Positions 1-8,937 are shown, counted from the stretch's first letter. The stretch is 64,000 nt of DNA from Leptospira soteropolitanensis (GCF_026151655.1 NZ_JAMQPN010000005.1:206993-270992), one strand, 5' to 3'. Notes: generated from the letters alone by a model not told the origin. Numbers and translations are program-made.

Positions 1-424
1 CTCCCATCCGAATGAGTAGATCGGAAATTTCGCTAAGTCCATCAAAACTATTTGCAATATGGAGAGCCGTGACGCCACTCGGGTCTGCCGCATTAGGATC
101 CGCTGCTGATTTCAGCAAAACTTCTACCGCATCCACATTTCCAGTTTCTGTCGCTTTATGAATAGGATACAAACCCATGTTATCTGGCTCATTTGGATTT
201 AATCCAATGGATAACAATTTTTTTAGATAATAAACATCCGATACTTCAGTAACCGCTATCCCTAATAGCAAAGCAGATTCCGACACCAAAACTTCCTTCA
301 GATCTGAATCAGCTAATAATAAATCGAATGATTCTTTATCTTCTCTAGTGATGGCAGAACACAAGGTGCGCAACCTAAGATTAGATTTTGTTTTACCAAC
401 GAAATCAATTATGTTTTGTATCAT
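1..424 (-). CDS. Ankyrin-repeat protein (partial, C-terminus beyond window)
   Basis: The frame is open from an ATG at 424 down to the window edge (141 codons seen), so the C-terminus is missing. The visible part has two recognisable ankyrin repeats, with the helix-turn pattern MGLYPIHKATETGN and a following SGVTALHIANS, and an N-terminal segment of about 75 residues without clear repeats. Ankyrin repeats mediate protein-protein contacts; no signal peptide is seen, so it is probably cytoplasmic. The start codon overlaps the stop of the preceding AraC gene by four bases (ATGA), which points to translational coupling and places it last in the visible copper operon. Its partner is unknown. Confidence 0.8.
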   Translation of the reverse strand, partial: MIQNIIDFVGKTKSNLRLRTLCSAITREDKESFDLLLADSDLKEVLVSESALLLGIAVTEVSDVYYLKKLLSIGLNPNEPDNMGLYPIHKATETGNVDAVEVLLKSAADPNAADPSGVTALHIANSFDGLSEISDLLIRMG

Positions 425-1284
425 TTGTTTATCCTATCAGTATAAGACGAATCTCCCTTGTAAAAATGGGACATTTTTTCGTATTCAGCAAACCATTCGT
501 TCGGAATATTCCCAGATTTTTTTTTGAAATCATGATTAAAATGAGACTGATCCGAATAATTGAATTCCTGAGCCAAATCAGTGAATCTTAAATTAGGATT
601 ATTTTCCCGATAATGTTCTGGATTTCTCACCATTTCGAGTAACCTGTGCACCGTTCTGAATTCCGAGGGAGCCATACCCACAATCTCTTTAAATTTACGA
701 TCTAATTGTTTTCTAGAAATTCCCAGCTTTTTACAAAGACTTTCAATGGAAACATTAGGGCCCTTTAATTCGAAAAGAGCAAAACGAATGAATGCGGGAA
801 TTTCTCGAGGTTTTCCCGGATACGTTTCCAGAAAGGATGTTAAAAATACAACGATATCATCCTTACAAATTATGTTAGAACTACTATTTTCGTTTAATAA
901 AATCTTTTTTTTGATTTCGGAAAGACCGCCTAACATCAAATCAAGTTTCATTTCCGAAAATTGATTCTGTAATTCATCTCCACGTTTTGAAAATAAGGAA
1001 TACAGACCACCAACATAGAATCTAATTGCAATTAAGGAAAGATTAAAATCAGATAAAATCCGCCACCTTCTTGTTTGTGGCCCCACAAGATGAACCATAG
1101 GTAAGCAAATCACTTGTTTGTCTTCTGTTTCCACAATCGGTGGGTTCCCCAAATGAAACACCATCTCACACTCATAAGATGGCAAAATCCAAGGAAGTTC
1201 CTTAACGTTTACATCTTTCCAAATCCAGAATTCTTTAATGCTGAATTCCAAAAAAGAAGGTGGTTTTATAAAAAAAATTTCCAA
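421..1284 (-). CDS. AraC-family transcriptional regulator
   Basis: A 287-residue protein. The last ~100 residues form an AraC-type double helix-turn-helix: one helix pair around SIESLCKKLGISRKQLDRKF and a second around LRFTDLAQEFNYSDQSHFNHDFKKKSG, the usual conserved C-terminal motif. The N-terminal ~170 residues look like the effector/dimerisation half found in Leptospira and Bacteroidota AraC proteins (W-x-W and P-x-Y-x-x-E motifs near residues 20-40). The only possible start is TTG at 1284, since an in-frame stop lies 18 bases upstream. It begins 25 bases after the end of copA and overlaps the ankyrin gene by 4 bases, so it belongs to the same minus-strand transcript. The inducer cannot be read from the sequence. 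Confidence 0.85.
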   Translation of the reverse strand: MEIFFIKPPSFLEFSIKEFWIWKDVNVKELPWILPSYECEMVFHLGNPPIVETEDKQVICLPMVHLVGPQTRRWRILSDFNLSLIAIRFYVGGLYSLFSKRGDELQNQFSEMKLDLMLGGLSEIKKKILLNENSSSNIICKDDIVVFLTSFLETYPGKPREIPAFIRFALFELKGPNVSIESLCKKLGISRKQLDRKFKEIVGMAPSEFRTVHRLLEMVRNPEHYRENNPNLRFTDLAQEFNYSDQSHFNHDFKKKSGNIPNEWFAEYEKMSHFYKGDSSYTDRINK

Positions 1285-1309
1285 GGGTTCACCATCATTA
1301 AGTTATGAT

Positions 1310-3532
1310 TTATTTCCAACGACTCATACGCAGAGCATTGAAAACTACAGACAATGAACTAAATGCCATTGCTGCCCCACTCACCCAAGGCGCAAGTAAA
1401 CCAGAAGCAGCGATCGGAATACCCAGTAAATTGTATCCAAGTGCCCAACCAAAGTTTTGTCGAATATTTAATACAGTATCTTTTCCAATATGAATCAAAT
1501 CCACAATTCTTTGGATATCTCCATTTACAAGCACCACATCAGCAGTGTTAATGGCAACATCAGAGCCGGTTCCCATTGCAATGCCTACATCCGCAGAAGC
1601 AAGCGCTGGTGCGTCATTAATTCCATCACCAACCATTGCCGAATGTATTTTCTCAGTTTTGAGTCGAAGGATGATTTTTGCCTTTTCTTCAGGCAAAAGC
1701 CCTGAATATAAAGAAGAAATCCCAACTAAACGTGCTACCTTTTCGGCGGAAGCCTGATTATCACCTGTTAGGAGGACCGGTTCCACACCAATGGATATTA
1801 AGTTTTTGACTGCATCCTTAGCCTCATTTCGCAGTTTATCCTCAATTCGAAATACCACCATTCCTTCAATCTCACCTCGTATGCCTACAAAAACCAAACT
1901 AGAACCATCTTCTGTCCAAGGTTGAATTGTTTTCTGTATGGATTCTGGTAAAACAAAACCATTATCTTCCACAAACGAACGTTTGCCTGCGAAGTAATAA
2001 TTTTTGTTTTGTTCCGATACAATTCCGCCACCTGGGAAGGTTTTAGTCGAAATCAGATCAGAATCTGTTTGAGTTAATTTTCTTTCTTTTCCAAAAAGAA
2101 CAATTGCTTTAGCCAAAGGATGGTCTGAAGTTTCTTCCATCCTAACAATGTCTTTTAGGACAGAATCAATGTTGTTAGAATCAAAAAAAGAATGTGTAAA
2201 CTCTGTTACCTTAGGTTTTCCTTCTGTCAATGTTCCTGTTTTATCAAAGGCAATCCAATTGATTTTAGAAACAGATTCCAATGCCTCCGCACTGCGAAAA
2301 AGCATACCCCTTTTCGCAGCCCTTCCAGTACCAACAAGTAATGAGATGGGCGTAGCAAGACCCAAAGCACAAGGGCAAGCAATCACAAGAATGGCAATAC
2401 TTGTTTCAATAGCCGAAGTAATGACACCTGGATTAATGAGAAGATACCATACAAAAAAATCAACAATGCTGATAGCAATCACAACGGGAACAAAATATGC
2501 AGAAATTTGATCGGCAATCCTTTGGATTGGTGCTTTGGTTCCTAGAGACTCTTCCACAGATCGAATGATATGCGAAAGAGTAGTATCATTCCCTACTTTA
2601 TTAGCTTTCACAACTAATGATCCACTTCCGTTCACAGTTCCACTAAGAATTTTATCACCCACGTTTTTTTCCACAGGCAAACTCTCACCAGTTAACATAG
2701 ATTCATCGGCAAAACTAATTCCTTCGAAAACAAAACCATCCATAGGGAAACGCTCACCCGCTTTTACTAAAACTAAGTCTCCCGGTTTTAAGTATTCATT
2801 GGGAACTTCTGTCCAAACACCATTGGATTGAACAGTAGCAACTTCTGGACGAAGTTTTAGTAGGGCATTAATCCCATCACTACTTTTCCCTTTGGCATAA
2901 TGTTCGATCCACTTCCCACCCAGAATAAAAGTGATAAGGACAACGGAGGTTTCGAAATAAAGATCTTTTCCAAACACGCTGTATCCAAAGGCGGCACTGG
3001 TACCAATGACAACTAAAACATCCATATTTGCTGATCCATTTCGTAATGCACGATACGCTGACTGATAAAATGGAAATCCAATTAAAAACTGAACGGGAAA
3101 GGCAATGGCCATTTGAACAAAACGATCCATCAGAATATGTGGCATTGGCATAAAATTAAGGAAACTAAAATGTGTTACCATGCCATAAAACAATGGTAAG
3201 GACAAAAAAGCAGAAAGAAGGAAACGAACTTTTAAATTGCGGATTTGTTCCTTTTGTTTTTTTTCCGTTTCTGACTGTTTGTTTGGGTCGTGTTCGATTG
3301 CCGAATACCCAAGAGACTCGACTTTGTTTATAAGGGAATCAAGTGTTACAGAATCTGAACTCCGTAAAAAAACCGATTCACGAGCAAAATTGACTCGAAC
3401 ATCTGATACACCTTCCATTTTAGAAAGGCCCTTCTCAATCCGAAGGGCACAATTGGCGCAGGTCATACCAAAAAGATCTAACGTTCGTTCTGTGGTGTTA
3501 TTTGACGTTTCCAAGGGTATATCCATCCTCAC
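1310..3532 (-). CDS. copA: Copper-exporting P1B-type ATPase
   Basis: ATP-driven Cu(I) efflux pump of the inner membrane. Visible in order: an N-terminal heavy-metal-associated domain with GMTCANC (Cys25, Cys28), several membrane helices from about residue 100, the actuator TGES at 281-284, the transport motif CPC at 386-388, the phosphorylation site DKTGTLT (Asp430), the SDHPLAKA nucleotide-site HP motif, and the hinge GDGINDAPAL. Length of 740 residues is normal for CopA with a single HMA domain. Start: GTG at 3532 directly follows an in-frame stop; an ATG six bases later is also possible. It overlaps the upstream copZ-like gene by 35 bases and is controlled by the CueR-type promoter at 4155-4185. 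Confidence 0.95.
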   Translation of the reverse strand: MRMDIPLETSNNTTERTLDLFGMTCANCALRIEKGLSKMEGVSDVRVNFARESVFLRSSDSVTLDSLINKVESLGYSAIEHDPNKQSETEKKQKEQIRNLKVRFLLSAFLSLPLFYGMVTHFSFLNFMPMPHILMDRFVQMAIAFPVQFLIGFPFYQSAYRALRNGSANMDVLVVIGTSAAFGYSVFGKDLYFETSVVLITFILGGKWIEHYAKGKSSDGINALLKLRPEVATVQSNGVWTEVPNEYLKPGDLVLVKAGERFPMDGFVFEGISFADESMLTGESLPVEKNVGDKILSGTVNGSGSLVVKANKVGNDTTLSHIIRSVEESLGTKAPIQRIADQISAYFVPVVIAISIVDFFVWYLLINPGVITSAIETSIAILVIACPCALGLATPISLLVGTGRAAKRGMLFRSAEALESVSKINWIAFDKTGTLTEGKPKVTEFTHSFFDSNNIDSVLKDIVRMEETSDHPLAKAIVLFGKERKLTQTDSDLISTKTFPGGGIVSEQNKNYYFAGKRSFVEDNGFVLPESIQKTIQPWTEDGSSLVFVGIRGEIEGMVVFRIEDKLRNEAKDAVKNLISIGVEPVLLTGDNQASAEKVARLVGISSLYSGLLPEEKAKIILRLKTEKIHSAMVGDGINDAPALASADVGIAMGTGSDVAINTADVVLVNGDIQRIVDLIHIGKDTVLNIRQNFGWALGYNLLGIPIAASGLLAPWVSGAAMAFSSLSVVFNALRMSRWK

Positions 3533-3701
3533 TCAAACGGTCCCGCAGTTTATTTAACTCTGCATCCGTTAGAATTTCTTTCACAGTTACCGATTTGTCA
3601 TCGAGGTTAGCCGTTGCTTCCGTACCAAATTCAGCAAATACTTTCTCTACCGTTTTTTTGCAATGTCCGCAAGTCATTCCTTCTACTTCATAATTAACCA
3701 T
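3498..3701 (-). CDS. copZ: CopZ-like copper chaperone (HMA domain)
   Basis: A 67-residue single heavy-metal-associated domain with the metal site GMTCGHC near the N-terminus; proteins of this type carry Cu(I) to the CopA pump. The ATG at 3701 is chosen over an upstream in-frame codon because it has AGGAG seven bases ahead of it and gives a standard HMA N-terminus (MVNYEVEGMTC). It overlaps the preceding His-rich gene by 8 bases and the following copA by about 35, so the three are translated from one message. Confidence 0.9.
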   Translation of the reverse strand: MVNYEVEGMTCGHCKKTVEKVFAEFGTEATANLDDKSVTVKEILTDAELNKLRDRLSEDGYTLGNVK

Positions 3702-4128
3702 GATGATGCTCCTTCTTAGGTTCTTTAGATTCAAAAAGGGGAAGTTTGTATTTAACTTCTGCCCCCTTTTGATAATTCCAGACGGGAGAAAGAATCAGAT
3801 CTCCTTCTTCCATCGAACTTCCTTTGGGAATTTCACAATAAAAATGATCCGGATGAGTTGAACATTTCAAAGGGAATTCCTTACCATTTGATACTACCTT
3901 ACCACGCAACTCCGAATTTTTGGAAGTAGGATTTTCAAAATTGATATCAAGTAAATATATTTTAAATCCTTTATTTTGGTAAGGAAGCACCTCCGTGTGA
4001 AAAGCCCCAGGCATCCCTATCAGACCACCATGAGGCCCTGGTTTGTGTTCCCCGTGAGCATTCATTTGCTGCGAACTCAAAAACATTGCAAAAATAGCTA
4101 GTTTTAGTAAATTTTTGATTGGTTTCAT
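3694..4128 (-). CDS. Periplasmic His-rich copper-operon protein
   Basis: A 144-residue protein with a clear N-terminal signal peptide (basic start, hydrophobic core, then NAHGE). Just after the signal it carries HGEHKPGPHGG, and the protein ends in a run of histidines, both plausible copper ligands. The segment around GPHGGLIGMPGAFHTEVL resembles short domains found beside heavy-metal efflux components. GGAGT lies 5 bases before the ATG. It is the first gene after the CueR-type promoter and overlaps the copZ-like gene. A role in periplasmic copper binding is an inference from the His clusters and the operon; no enzymatic motif is seen. Confidence 0.8.
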   Translation of the reverse strand: MKPIKNLLKLAIFAMFLSSQQMNAHGEHKPGPHGGLIGMPGAFHTEVLPYQNKGFKIYLLDINFENPTSKNSELRGKVVSNGKEFPLKCSTHPDHFYCEIPKGSSMEEGDLILSPVWNYQKGAEVKYKLPLFESKEPKKEHHHG

Positions 4129-4154
4129 GGTAACTCCTTTGTTAACCTATAACC

Positions 4155-4185
4155 AGTCTAAACCTTCCAATCGTTGGAAGGTCAA
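4155..4185 (-). promoter_or_regulatory. CueR-type copper promoter/operator
   Basis: Read on the minus strand, this has a -35 of TTGACC (4185-4180), a -10 of TAGACT (4160-4155) and a spacer of exactly 19 bases. The spacer carries the dyad ACCTTCCAA-n3-TTGGAAGGT (4162-4182). The overlong 19-bp spacer and the CCTTCC/GGAAGG arms are the defining features of MerR/CueR-activated promoters, and the site is nearly the same as the E. coli copA promoter recalled from the literature. It faces the copper operon and lies between it and the divergent cueR-like gene. Confidence 0.92.
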
Positions 4186-4237
4186 TAGGCGAAATATTTT
4201 TTTTTAGCTTTTTTTTATAAAAAAAGGAGAGGATAAA

Positions 4238-4630
4238 ATGAATATTGGAGAACTTTCTAAAGAATCAGGAGTCAGCACAAAACTCATTCGACATTATGAA
4301 GGAATAGGTTTGATTCCAGAAGCAGGTAGGACAGAAAACGGATACAGGTCTTACACGAATGAAGATATTCATTATTTAAGATTTATAAAAAGATCAAGAG
4401 AACTTGGTTTTCCATTAGATGATATAAAAAGTTTACTTGGACTTTGGAAAAATAAATCACGAAGCAGCAAACAAGTCAAACTTCTAGCTGAAAAACACTT
4501 AAATGAATTAGATTTAAAACTAAAACAGTTAAAAGATATGTCTGATACTTTGAAAAACCTTATTAAACATTGCCACGGAGACCATAGACCCGATTGCCCT
4601 ATTTTAAAAAGATTAGAAGAAAATGAATGA
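4238..4630 (+). CDS. cueR: CueR-like MerR-family copper-responsive regulator
   Basis: A 130-residue MerR protein: the N-terminal winged helix begins MNIGELSKESGVSTKLIRHYE, followed by the GYRSYT and RELGF motifs, a long dimerisation helix, and the metal-binding loop C-x7-C (CHGDHRPDCP), the spacing found in Cu(I)/Ag(I) sensors of the CueR type. It should activate the divergent copper operon by twisting the 19-bp spacer promoter. AGGAG sits about 8 bases before the ATG. It ends 2 bases before the stop of the convergent SGNH gene. Confidence 0.93.
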   Translation: MNIGELSKESGVSTKLIRHYEGIGLIPEAGRTENGYRSYTNEDIHYLRFIKRSRELGFPLDDIKSLLGLWKNKSRSSKQVKLLAEKHLNELDLKLKQLKDMSDTLKNLIKHCHGDHRPDCPILKRLEENE

Positions 4631-4632
4631 GC

Positions 4633-5736
4633 TTATAAACTTTGTTTTAAAGTGTTAGCAATCATACGATGGGCCGATTCATTCAAATGGATATCTCCTG
4701 ACTGCAATAAATCAGTCCGAAAACGCATTGACTCCCTTAAGTCAATTAGGGGAATTCTCTCTTCTTTAGAAATGATTTTTAAATCAGTTATGAATTCTGA
4801 ATCAGAATCTAACCACCGAGAATCCATAACAAAGCCAATCTCTTTATAAATTTGAAACATTTTTGGATCGTATTCGATTTCCAAGGGAATATAAACCATC
4901 ACTAATTCTTTTTTGTCCGATAGGATATTGCCGTTAAACTGTCGTAAAATGCGATGCCAACGATTAAAGTTAGTGGCAGCATACGACTTAGTATCCAAAG
5001 AACCACGTAAGTAGTCCGGACTAAGATTAAATAATCCTTTTAAAGTAACAAAGTTTTCCTTATTTATTTGAGAGTTTGGAGAAACTTGATTATTTAACTT
5101 GGCGATTTTTCCTAATTCGACTTCCATCCTCTTTTGGATAGATTCAAAATATTTATTCTTCAAGTGAATCCGAGTTTGTTCAGGAAACAAAAAAGAGAGA
5201 GCCCGAAAGTACCAATATTGTCTTTTTACAAAGTGTAAATAATCAGGGGTATCGCCTGTTTCAAATATATCATTTCCATAGACAAAAAGATATACCCTAT
5301 CAAAAGAAATATGAGTTCGAATCGTTCGATACAATGAAAGTTCATTCTCAAGTGTAAATCCTGGAATTCCCAGATTGATCCAAGAACACTTCGTTTCTCG
5401 GTTTAATATTTCGGGAAAAGTATCTTTCCAAAAAATACCAGAACCAAAAACCTGTGAATCACCTAACAGCAAGTACTTGCATTGAGAGTTTTTGTTCCAG
5501 TTGCCTATGCGAGTCCCAAATTCCCCCATTTTCCCGATTTCCTTTTCTCCCAAACGAAAAAAGGGAATTTCTCTGTTTTTAGGAAAATGATAATGCCCAT
5601 AAGGAGATTCAAAATATAAACTTACGAAATCGAAAAAACGACAAACAAATAAAAGTCCCACCAAAATACCAAAGAACAGAATTACTTTGCGGAATTTTGA
5701 TGTAGGAAAGAGGGATACATCATTTACTTTTTTCAT
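4633..5736 (-). CDS. SGNH/GDSL hydrolase-like membrane-anchored protein
   Basis: Starts with a cytoplasmic tail and one membrane helix (KVILFFGILVGLLFVCRFF), then a domain with the SGNH blocks: GDSQV (block I, nucleophile Ser), a glycine in LGIPGF (block II), GND (block III) and, near the end, D-x-H in GDIHLN (block V). Such periplasmic enzymes usually remove or transfer acyl/acetyl groups on polysaccharides. Start is uncertain: ATG 5736 is used because it puts the helix close to the N-terminus, but ATG 5793 is also in frame and would overlap the divergent gene by 9 bases. Neither has a strong ribosome site. The neighbouring glycosyltransferase-like gene suggests a surface-glycan role. Confidence 0.75.
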   Translation of the reverse strand: MKKVNDVSLFPTSKFRKVILFFGILVGLLFVCRFFDFVSLYFESPYGHYHFPKNREIPFFRLGEKEIGKMGEFGTRIGNWNKNSQCKYLLLGDSQVFGSGIFWKDTFPEILNRETKCSWINLGIPGFTLENELSLYRTIRTHISFDRVYLFVYGNDIFETGDTPDYLHFVKRQYWYFRALSFLFPEQTRIHLKNKYFESIQKRMEVELGKIAKLNNQVSPNSQINKENFVTLKGLFNLSPDYLRGSLDTKSYAATNFNRWHRILRQFNGNILSDKKELVMVYIPLEIEYDPKMFQIYKEIGFVMDSRWLDSDSEFITDLKIISKEERIPLIDLRESMRFRTDLLQSGDIHLNESAHRMIANTLKQSL

Positions 5737-5784
5737 TGCATAAGGTAGGAAACTAAAAACACTGTACCCTGTTTTCGATTCGAT

Positions 5785-7194
5785 ATGATACATTCCAAAA
5801 AAGCAATTGGTTTCTTCTTTAGTTTTGCAATTTTGGTATTCGTTTTTTTTGCTTCCACTGCCAAAGGAATCGAACCCTTTGCCGATTTTGCCCTTTTGGA
5901 ATGGCAATCGAAATTAGCAGCTAAAGGGCTTTTTCATTTGCCCTATAATCATCAGATTCAGGATCCAAGTTATTCTTTTTTTCCGCTACCAGACCTTTTT
6001 TTCCAACTAACAAAAGGATTTGCATATTCTACTTTTCCAAACCTTTATCCAATCCTAATTTCTCCGATTCTGAAATTTTTTGGTTTATCTGGGATTATAA
6101 CATTACAGAGTATTTTATTTTTTATTGCTATTTACACCTTCCATCAAATAGAAAAAAATTCTAAGACTACCTTACTTTTGTTATTTGGGTCAACCTTACC
6201 AATTTATATTTTTTTAATCCATGAAACAGTTTTTATTTTTACCTTAGAAATTTTTGCTCTGTATCTATATCACAAAAAACTAAAAAATTTTTCTGGAATC
6301 ATTTCAGCGATTATTATTTGGATTAGACCTGAAATGAGTTTTGTGATGATTCTGATTCCATTTTGTTTCGAAAAACAGAGCCTTCCGATTTCCTTTTATT
6401 TATCTATGTTCTCCGGTTTCTGCATGTTTGCCCTCGGTAATTTATATTGGACCGGTTCTTTTCTCCCGTTCCGTCTATTAAAAAATTCAGACATTGAATT
6501 ACGCCCAGAGAATATTGTTTATCTTAGTAAGATTTGGATTCTACAGGTTCCTATCTTTACCATTTCTTGTTTATTTTTTTTAAAGTCCTTAATATCCAAA
6601 ATAAATCTATTATCAATATTTCTTTTACTCTTTATAACAATTGTTATGATTTTATTGGCACCTAATTCGGGTGGCCACAACACACCTCGTTATCTATTCG
6701 GTCTTGTTCCGCTTTATGTTTTGCTTATTGGCAATAAGAAAGAAAATGGAGCACCGTACATTTCGTTTGGGTGGATCTTTCTCATCGCCTTGATTGCCTT
6801 TTACACAGTTTGGAATCTAAACTTTCAAATCAAAGAGCTAAAAAAAATATCCAAATTCCAATCAAATACCTTAAATGAAATTCGCAAAATAAAGGATTCT
6901 GTCCTTATATTCAGTAACCCAGATTTTGCATTTGTTTCCTTACCTCTACTCGAAGAAAAAAAAGACCTACTCCTCTTAAGAAAAAATTTCAATCAAAAAG
7001 AAATGGCAGACCTACTGTTTAAGGAAAATATAAGAACATTTACTTTTTTAGAACTTCCACCTTCTCCCATTGTATTACCTGACAATTTACCTATATCCAA
7101 TTGTTTAAAAGAATGTACTTTTCGACGCAGGGAAACTCACATTTTAGAAGGGGCACTTCTACCCATCTCCAAAACCTTATACCAAAGAAATTAA
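5785..7194 (+). CDS. Polytopic membrane glycosyltransferase-like protein
   Basis: A 469-residue protein with about ten hydrophobic helices, a first large loop after helix 1 that contains an acidic stretch (GIEPFADFALLEW), and a soluble C-terminal ~90 residues. This is the layout of GT-C fold glycosyltransferases of the PMT/ArnT group, and it resembles a Leptospira family annotated as putative glycosyltransferase; the call rests on layout, not a catalytic motif. It starts divergently from the SGNH gene with only ~49 bases between start codons, so the two may share a regulatory region. No Shine-Dalgarno is evident before ATG 5785. Confidence 0.6.
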   Translation: MIHSKKAIGFFFSFAILVFVFFASTAKGIEPFADFALLEWQSKLAAKGLFHLPYNHQIQDPSYSFFPLPDLFFQLTKGFAYSTFPNLYPILISPILKFFGLSGIITLQSILFFIAIYTFHQIEKNSKTTLLLLFGSTLPIYIFLIHETVFIFTLEIFALYLYHKKLKNFSGIISAIIIWIRPEMSFVMILIPFCFEKQSLPISFYLSMFSGFCMFALGNLYWTGSFLPFRLLKNSDIELRPENIVYLSKIWILQVPIFTISCLFFLKSLISKINLLSIFLLLFITIVMILLAPNSGGHNTPRYLFGLVPLYVLLIGNKKENGAPYISFGWIFLIALIAFYTVWNLNFQIKELKKISKFQSNTLNEIRKIKDSVLIFSNPDFAFVSLPLLEEKKDLLLLRKNFNQKEMADLLFKENIRTFTFLELPPSPIVLPDNLPISNCLKECTFRRRETHILEGALLPISKTLYQRN

Positions 7195-7261
7195 CCAAGA
7201 AATATATTGACTAAAAAATTTTCTCCTTGGTTTTTTGAACCTATTGGAATGAATTCGGTAT

Positions 7262-8179
7262 ATGAACTCAAAACAATGTCCCAACTGCGGGAGCACAAAT
7301 ATTTACCAAGAATCGGTAACCATTTATCGTTGCGGTGATTGTTTTGATAAATTGCCGACTGGTGTTATGGTCAATTCCCCGCCTACAAAAGTCTTTGGAA
7401 CCTCCAAACAAAATTCGAAAGCTGACTCTTTAAAAAAATGGAAAACCCTCATTACAGGAACAGCATTTGCCTGGCTCTTGTTAGGTTCTTTTGTTTTTAC
7501 TTACTTTCAAAATATAAAACCTGTCCAAACAACATTAGAAGAAGAAGCAACATCTATTTCACTAGATCCTAATTTAGATTCCGTTGAAATCGTTCCAGAA
7601 GGCGAATTTCAATATACGTCAGCAATACCAGATGTCATTGGAAATGTTTACATAGTAGGAAAATTTACAAATCAAAGCGGACAATCACTTCTAATGCCAA
7701 AGTTTACCGTTTCATTATTCAATAATGGAAATATAAACATCAAAACAAGTTTTGGTTATGCTGAAAAAAATTTAGTTAATGACGGAGAGTCCGTTAGTTT
7801 TCAAGTTTTAGTAGAAGAAGCACCAAGTTATGATCATTTTGAAATCCAAGTAACGGCGACTACGATTCCCAAGGAAACAGAGAAACCAGAACTTACATTA
7901 AAAAAGTTGGACTTTAAACGTAACCAACATAAAGAAATTGTACTGGCAGGAAAAATTCAAAACAAAAGTAATTCCATAACAAATTTTACTCGGATCAATT
8001 GTTTATTAATCAACAAAGAAGAGAAAACGATAGATTATGGAACGGTAAGTCTACAAAAAGAAGATTTCCTACCAAAAGAGGTTCAAAATTTCGAAATGAT
8101 TTTTTCTAGAGCAAAACAAATCCCTGACTCATATTACTGCGAGACTGACGCAATTATAAAAGAGAATACAAACCCATAA
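7262..8179 (+). CDS. Zinc-ribbon membrane protein of unknown function
   Basis: A 305-residue protein. The N-terminus is a zinc ribbon (CPNCGS ... CGDC, residues 6-27), followed by one membrane helix around residues 65-85 and two extracytoplasmic beta-rich segments, each of about 90 residues, that look like FxLYD/DUF3426-type domains (GKFTNQSGQSLLMPKFTVSL and GKIQNKSNSITNFTRINCLL are parallel). The same design occurs in many bacterial membrane proteins without known function. It stands alone between convergent and divergent neighbours. Confidence 0.65.
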   Translation: MNSKQCPNCGSTNIYQESVTIYRCGDCFDKLPTGVMVNSPPTKVFGTSKQNSKADSLKKWKTLITGTAFAWLLLGSFVFTYFQNIKPVQTTLEEEATSISLDPNLDSVEIVPEGEFQYTSAIPDVIGNVYIVGKFTNQSGQSLLMPKFTVSLFNNGNINIKTSFGYAEKNLVNDGESVSFQVLVEEAPSYDHFEIQVTATTIPKETEKPELTLKKLDFKRNQHKEIVLAGKIQNKSNSITNFTRINCLLINKEEKTIDYGTVSLQKEDFLPKEVQNFEMIFSRAKQIPDSYYCETDAIIKENTNP

Positions 8180-8234
8180 AAAGGTTCTGTATTTTCATAA
8201 AAAAAATAATTAATACGATATGGAGGCTTTCTAT

Positions 8235-8540
8235 TTAGTCCAAATGTTTGTGTAAAACTTTATAAAAGTTATCGATTGATTTCTCTAAATTATGAGAGCG
8301 CCAATAAGGATTTGCTTCTAGACTATCTTGAACTGTCTTTACAACACTACGTGTAAAACTTGTTCGATCAATTTTAGATCCGCTTTCCAATTTCTCAAAA
8401 CTAGTATTACGTTGAGATAATTCTTTTTTTATCGCAGAGGAAATAACGACAACTGCCTCTTCGACCGTTAGGCGGTGTTCCATAACCAGGAGTTCTGCGG
8501 CTTCTTTGATTAATCTTAATTGTCGATCACTGACTGACAT
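8235..8540 (-). CDS. Hypothetical small soluble protein
   Basis: A 101-residue, mostly helical protein with no recognised family. The ATG at 8540 (MSVSDRQLRLIKEAAELL) is preferred; an upstream in-frame TTG at 8582 would add a poorly structured 14-residue extension. It is charged, lacks a signal peptide or membrane helix, and runs towards the zinc-ribbon gene. Its 5' end faces the STAS gene. Confidence 0.6.
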   Translation of the reverse strand: MSVSDRQLRLIKEAAELLVMEHRLTVEEAVVVISSAIKKELSQRNTSFEKLESGSKIDRTSFTRSVVKTVQDSLEANPYWRSHNLEKSIDNFYKVLHKHLD

Positions 8541-8602
8541 AAAATCTAAAACCAACACATCATAAAAGAACGCGAAAAACAACCCAGAAACAGGAACTAA
8601 AA

Positions 8603-8665
8603 ATGGAAAAATTCTTTCAAAATATCCGATCCATTAAAAATAGATTTAAACCTTGGCTACTGTAA
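8603..8665 (+). CDS. Putative 20-residue leader peptide ahead of the STAS gene
   Basis: An ATG at 8603 has an excellent ribosome site (AGGA at 8592-8595) and opens a 20-codon frame rich in Lys, Arg and Phe. Its stop (8663-8665) lies just inside the STAS gene, overlapping the STAS TTG start by 13 bases. The STAS start has no ribosome site of its own, so this short frame probably carries the ribosomes in. It could also be the displaced original start of the STAS gene after an indel. Confidence 0.45.
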   Translation: MEKFFQNIRSIKNRFKPWLL

Positions 8666-8937
8666 TCGAAATCAAGAACAACGATCTTTCCTTTGATGGC
8701 CTCACTGCTTTTCGGGAGAGAATTATGTCCAACATCAACAATGCCAAGGAAGACATTGTTTTGGATTTTACGGACATCTCCATGTCCCTAGACAGTGCCA
8801 CTATCGGAGAATTGATGAAGTTTCACTCTGCAATGGAATCTCAGAATTTACAGCTACAAATCCAAGGGGTCAACAAACTCATCAGAACAGTCTTTCGTTT
8901 GAACAAACTCGACACCATCTTGCATTTAATTGATTAA
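8653..8937 (+). CDS. STAS-domain anti-sigma factor antagonist
   Basis: A 94-residue STAS domain of the SpoIIAA/RsbV type: IVLDFTDISMSLDSATIGELMKF is the conserved strand-loop-helix, and Ser48 in LDSAT is at the usual phosphorylated position. Such proteins bind anti-sigma kinases in partner-switching circuits. The earliest possible start is TTG 8653, because a TAA lies two codons upstream; there is no Shine-Dalgarno before it, so translation probably depends on the overlapping short frame. No cognate kinase or phosphatase lies next to it. Confidence 0.85.
   Translation: MATVIEIKNNDLSFDGLTAFRERIMSNINNAKEDIVLDFTDISMSLDSATIGELMKFHSAMESQNLQLQIQGVNKLIRTVFRLNKLDTILHLID

Noticed and set aside
5737..5907. 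Long N-terminal extension of the SGNH protein from 5907
   Set aside because: It would overlap the divergent glycosyltransferase gene by over 120 bases and gives a Ser/Gly/Lys-rich unnatural N-terminus.
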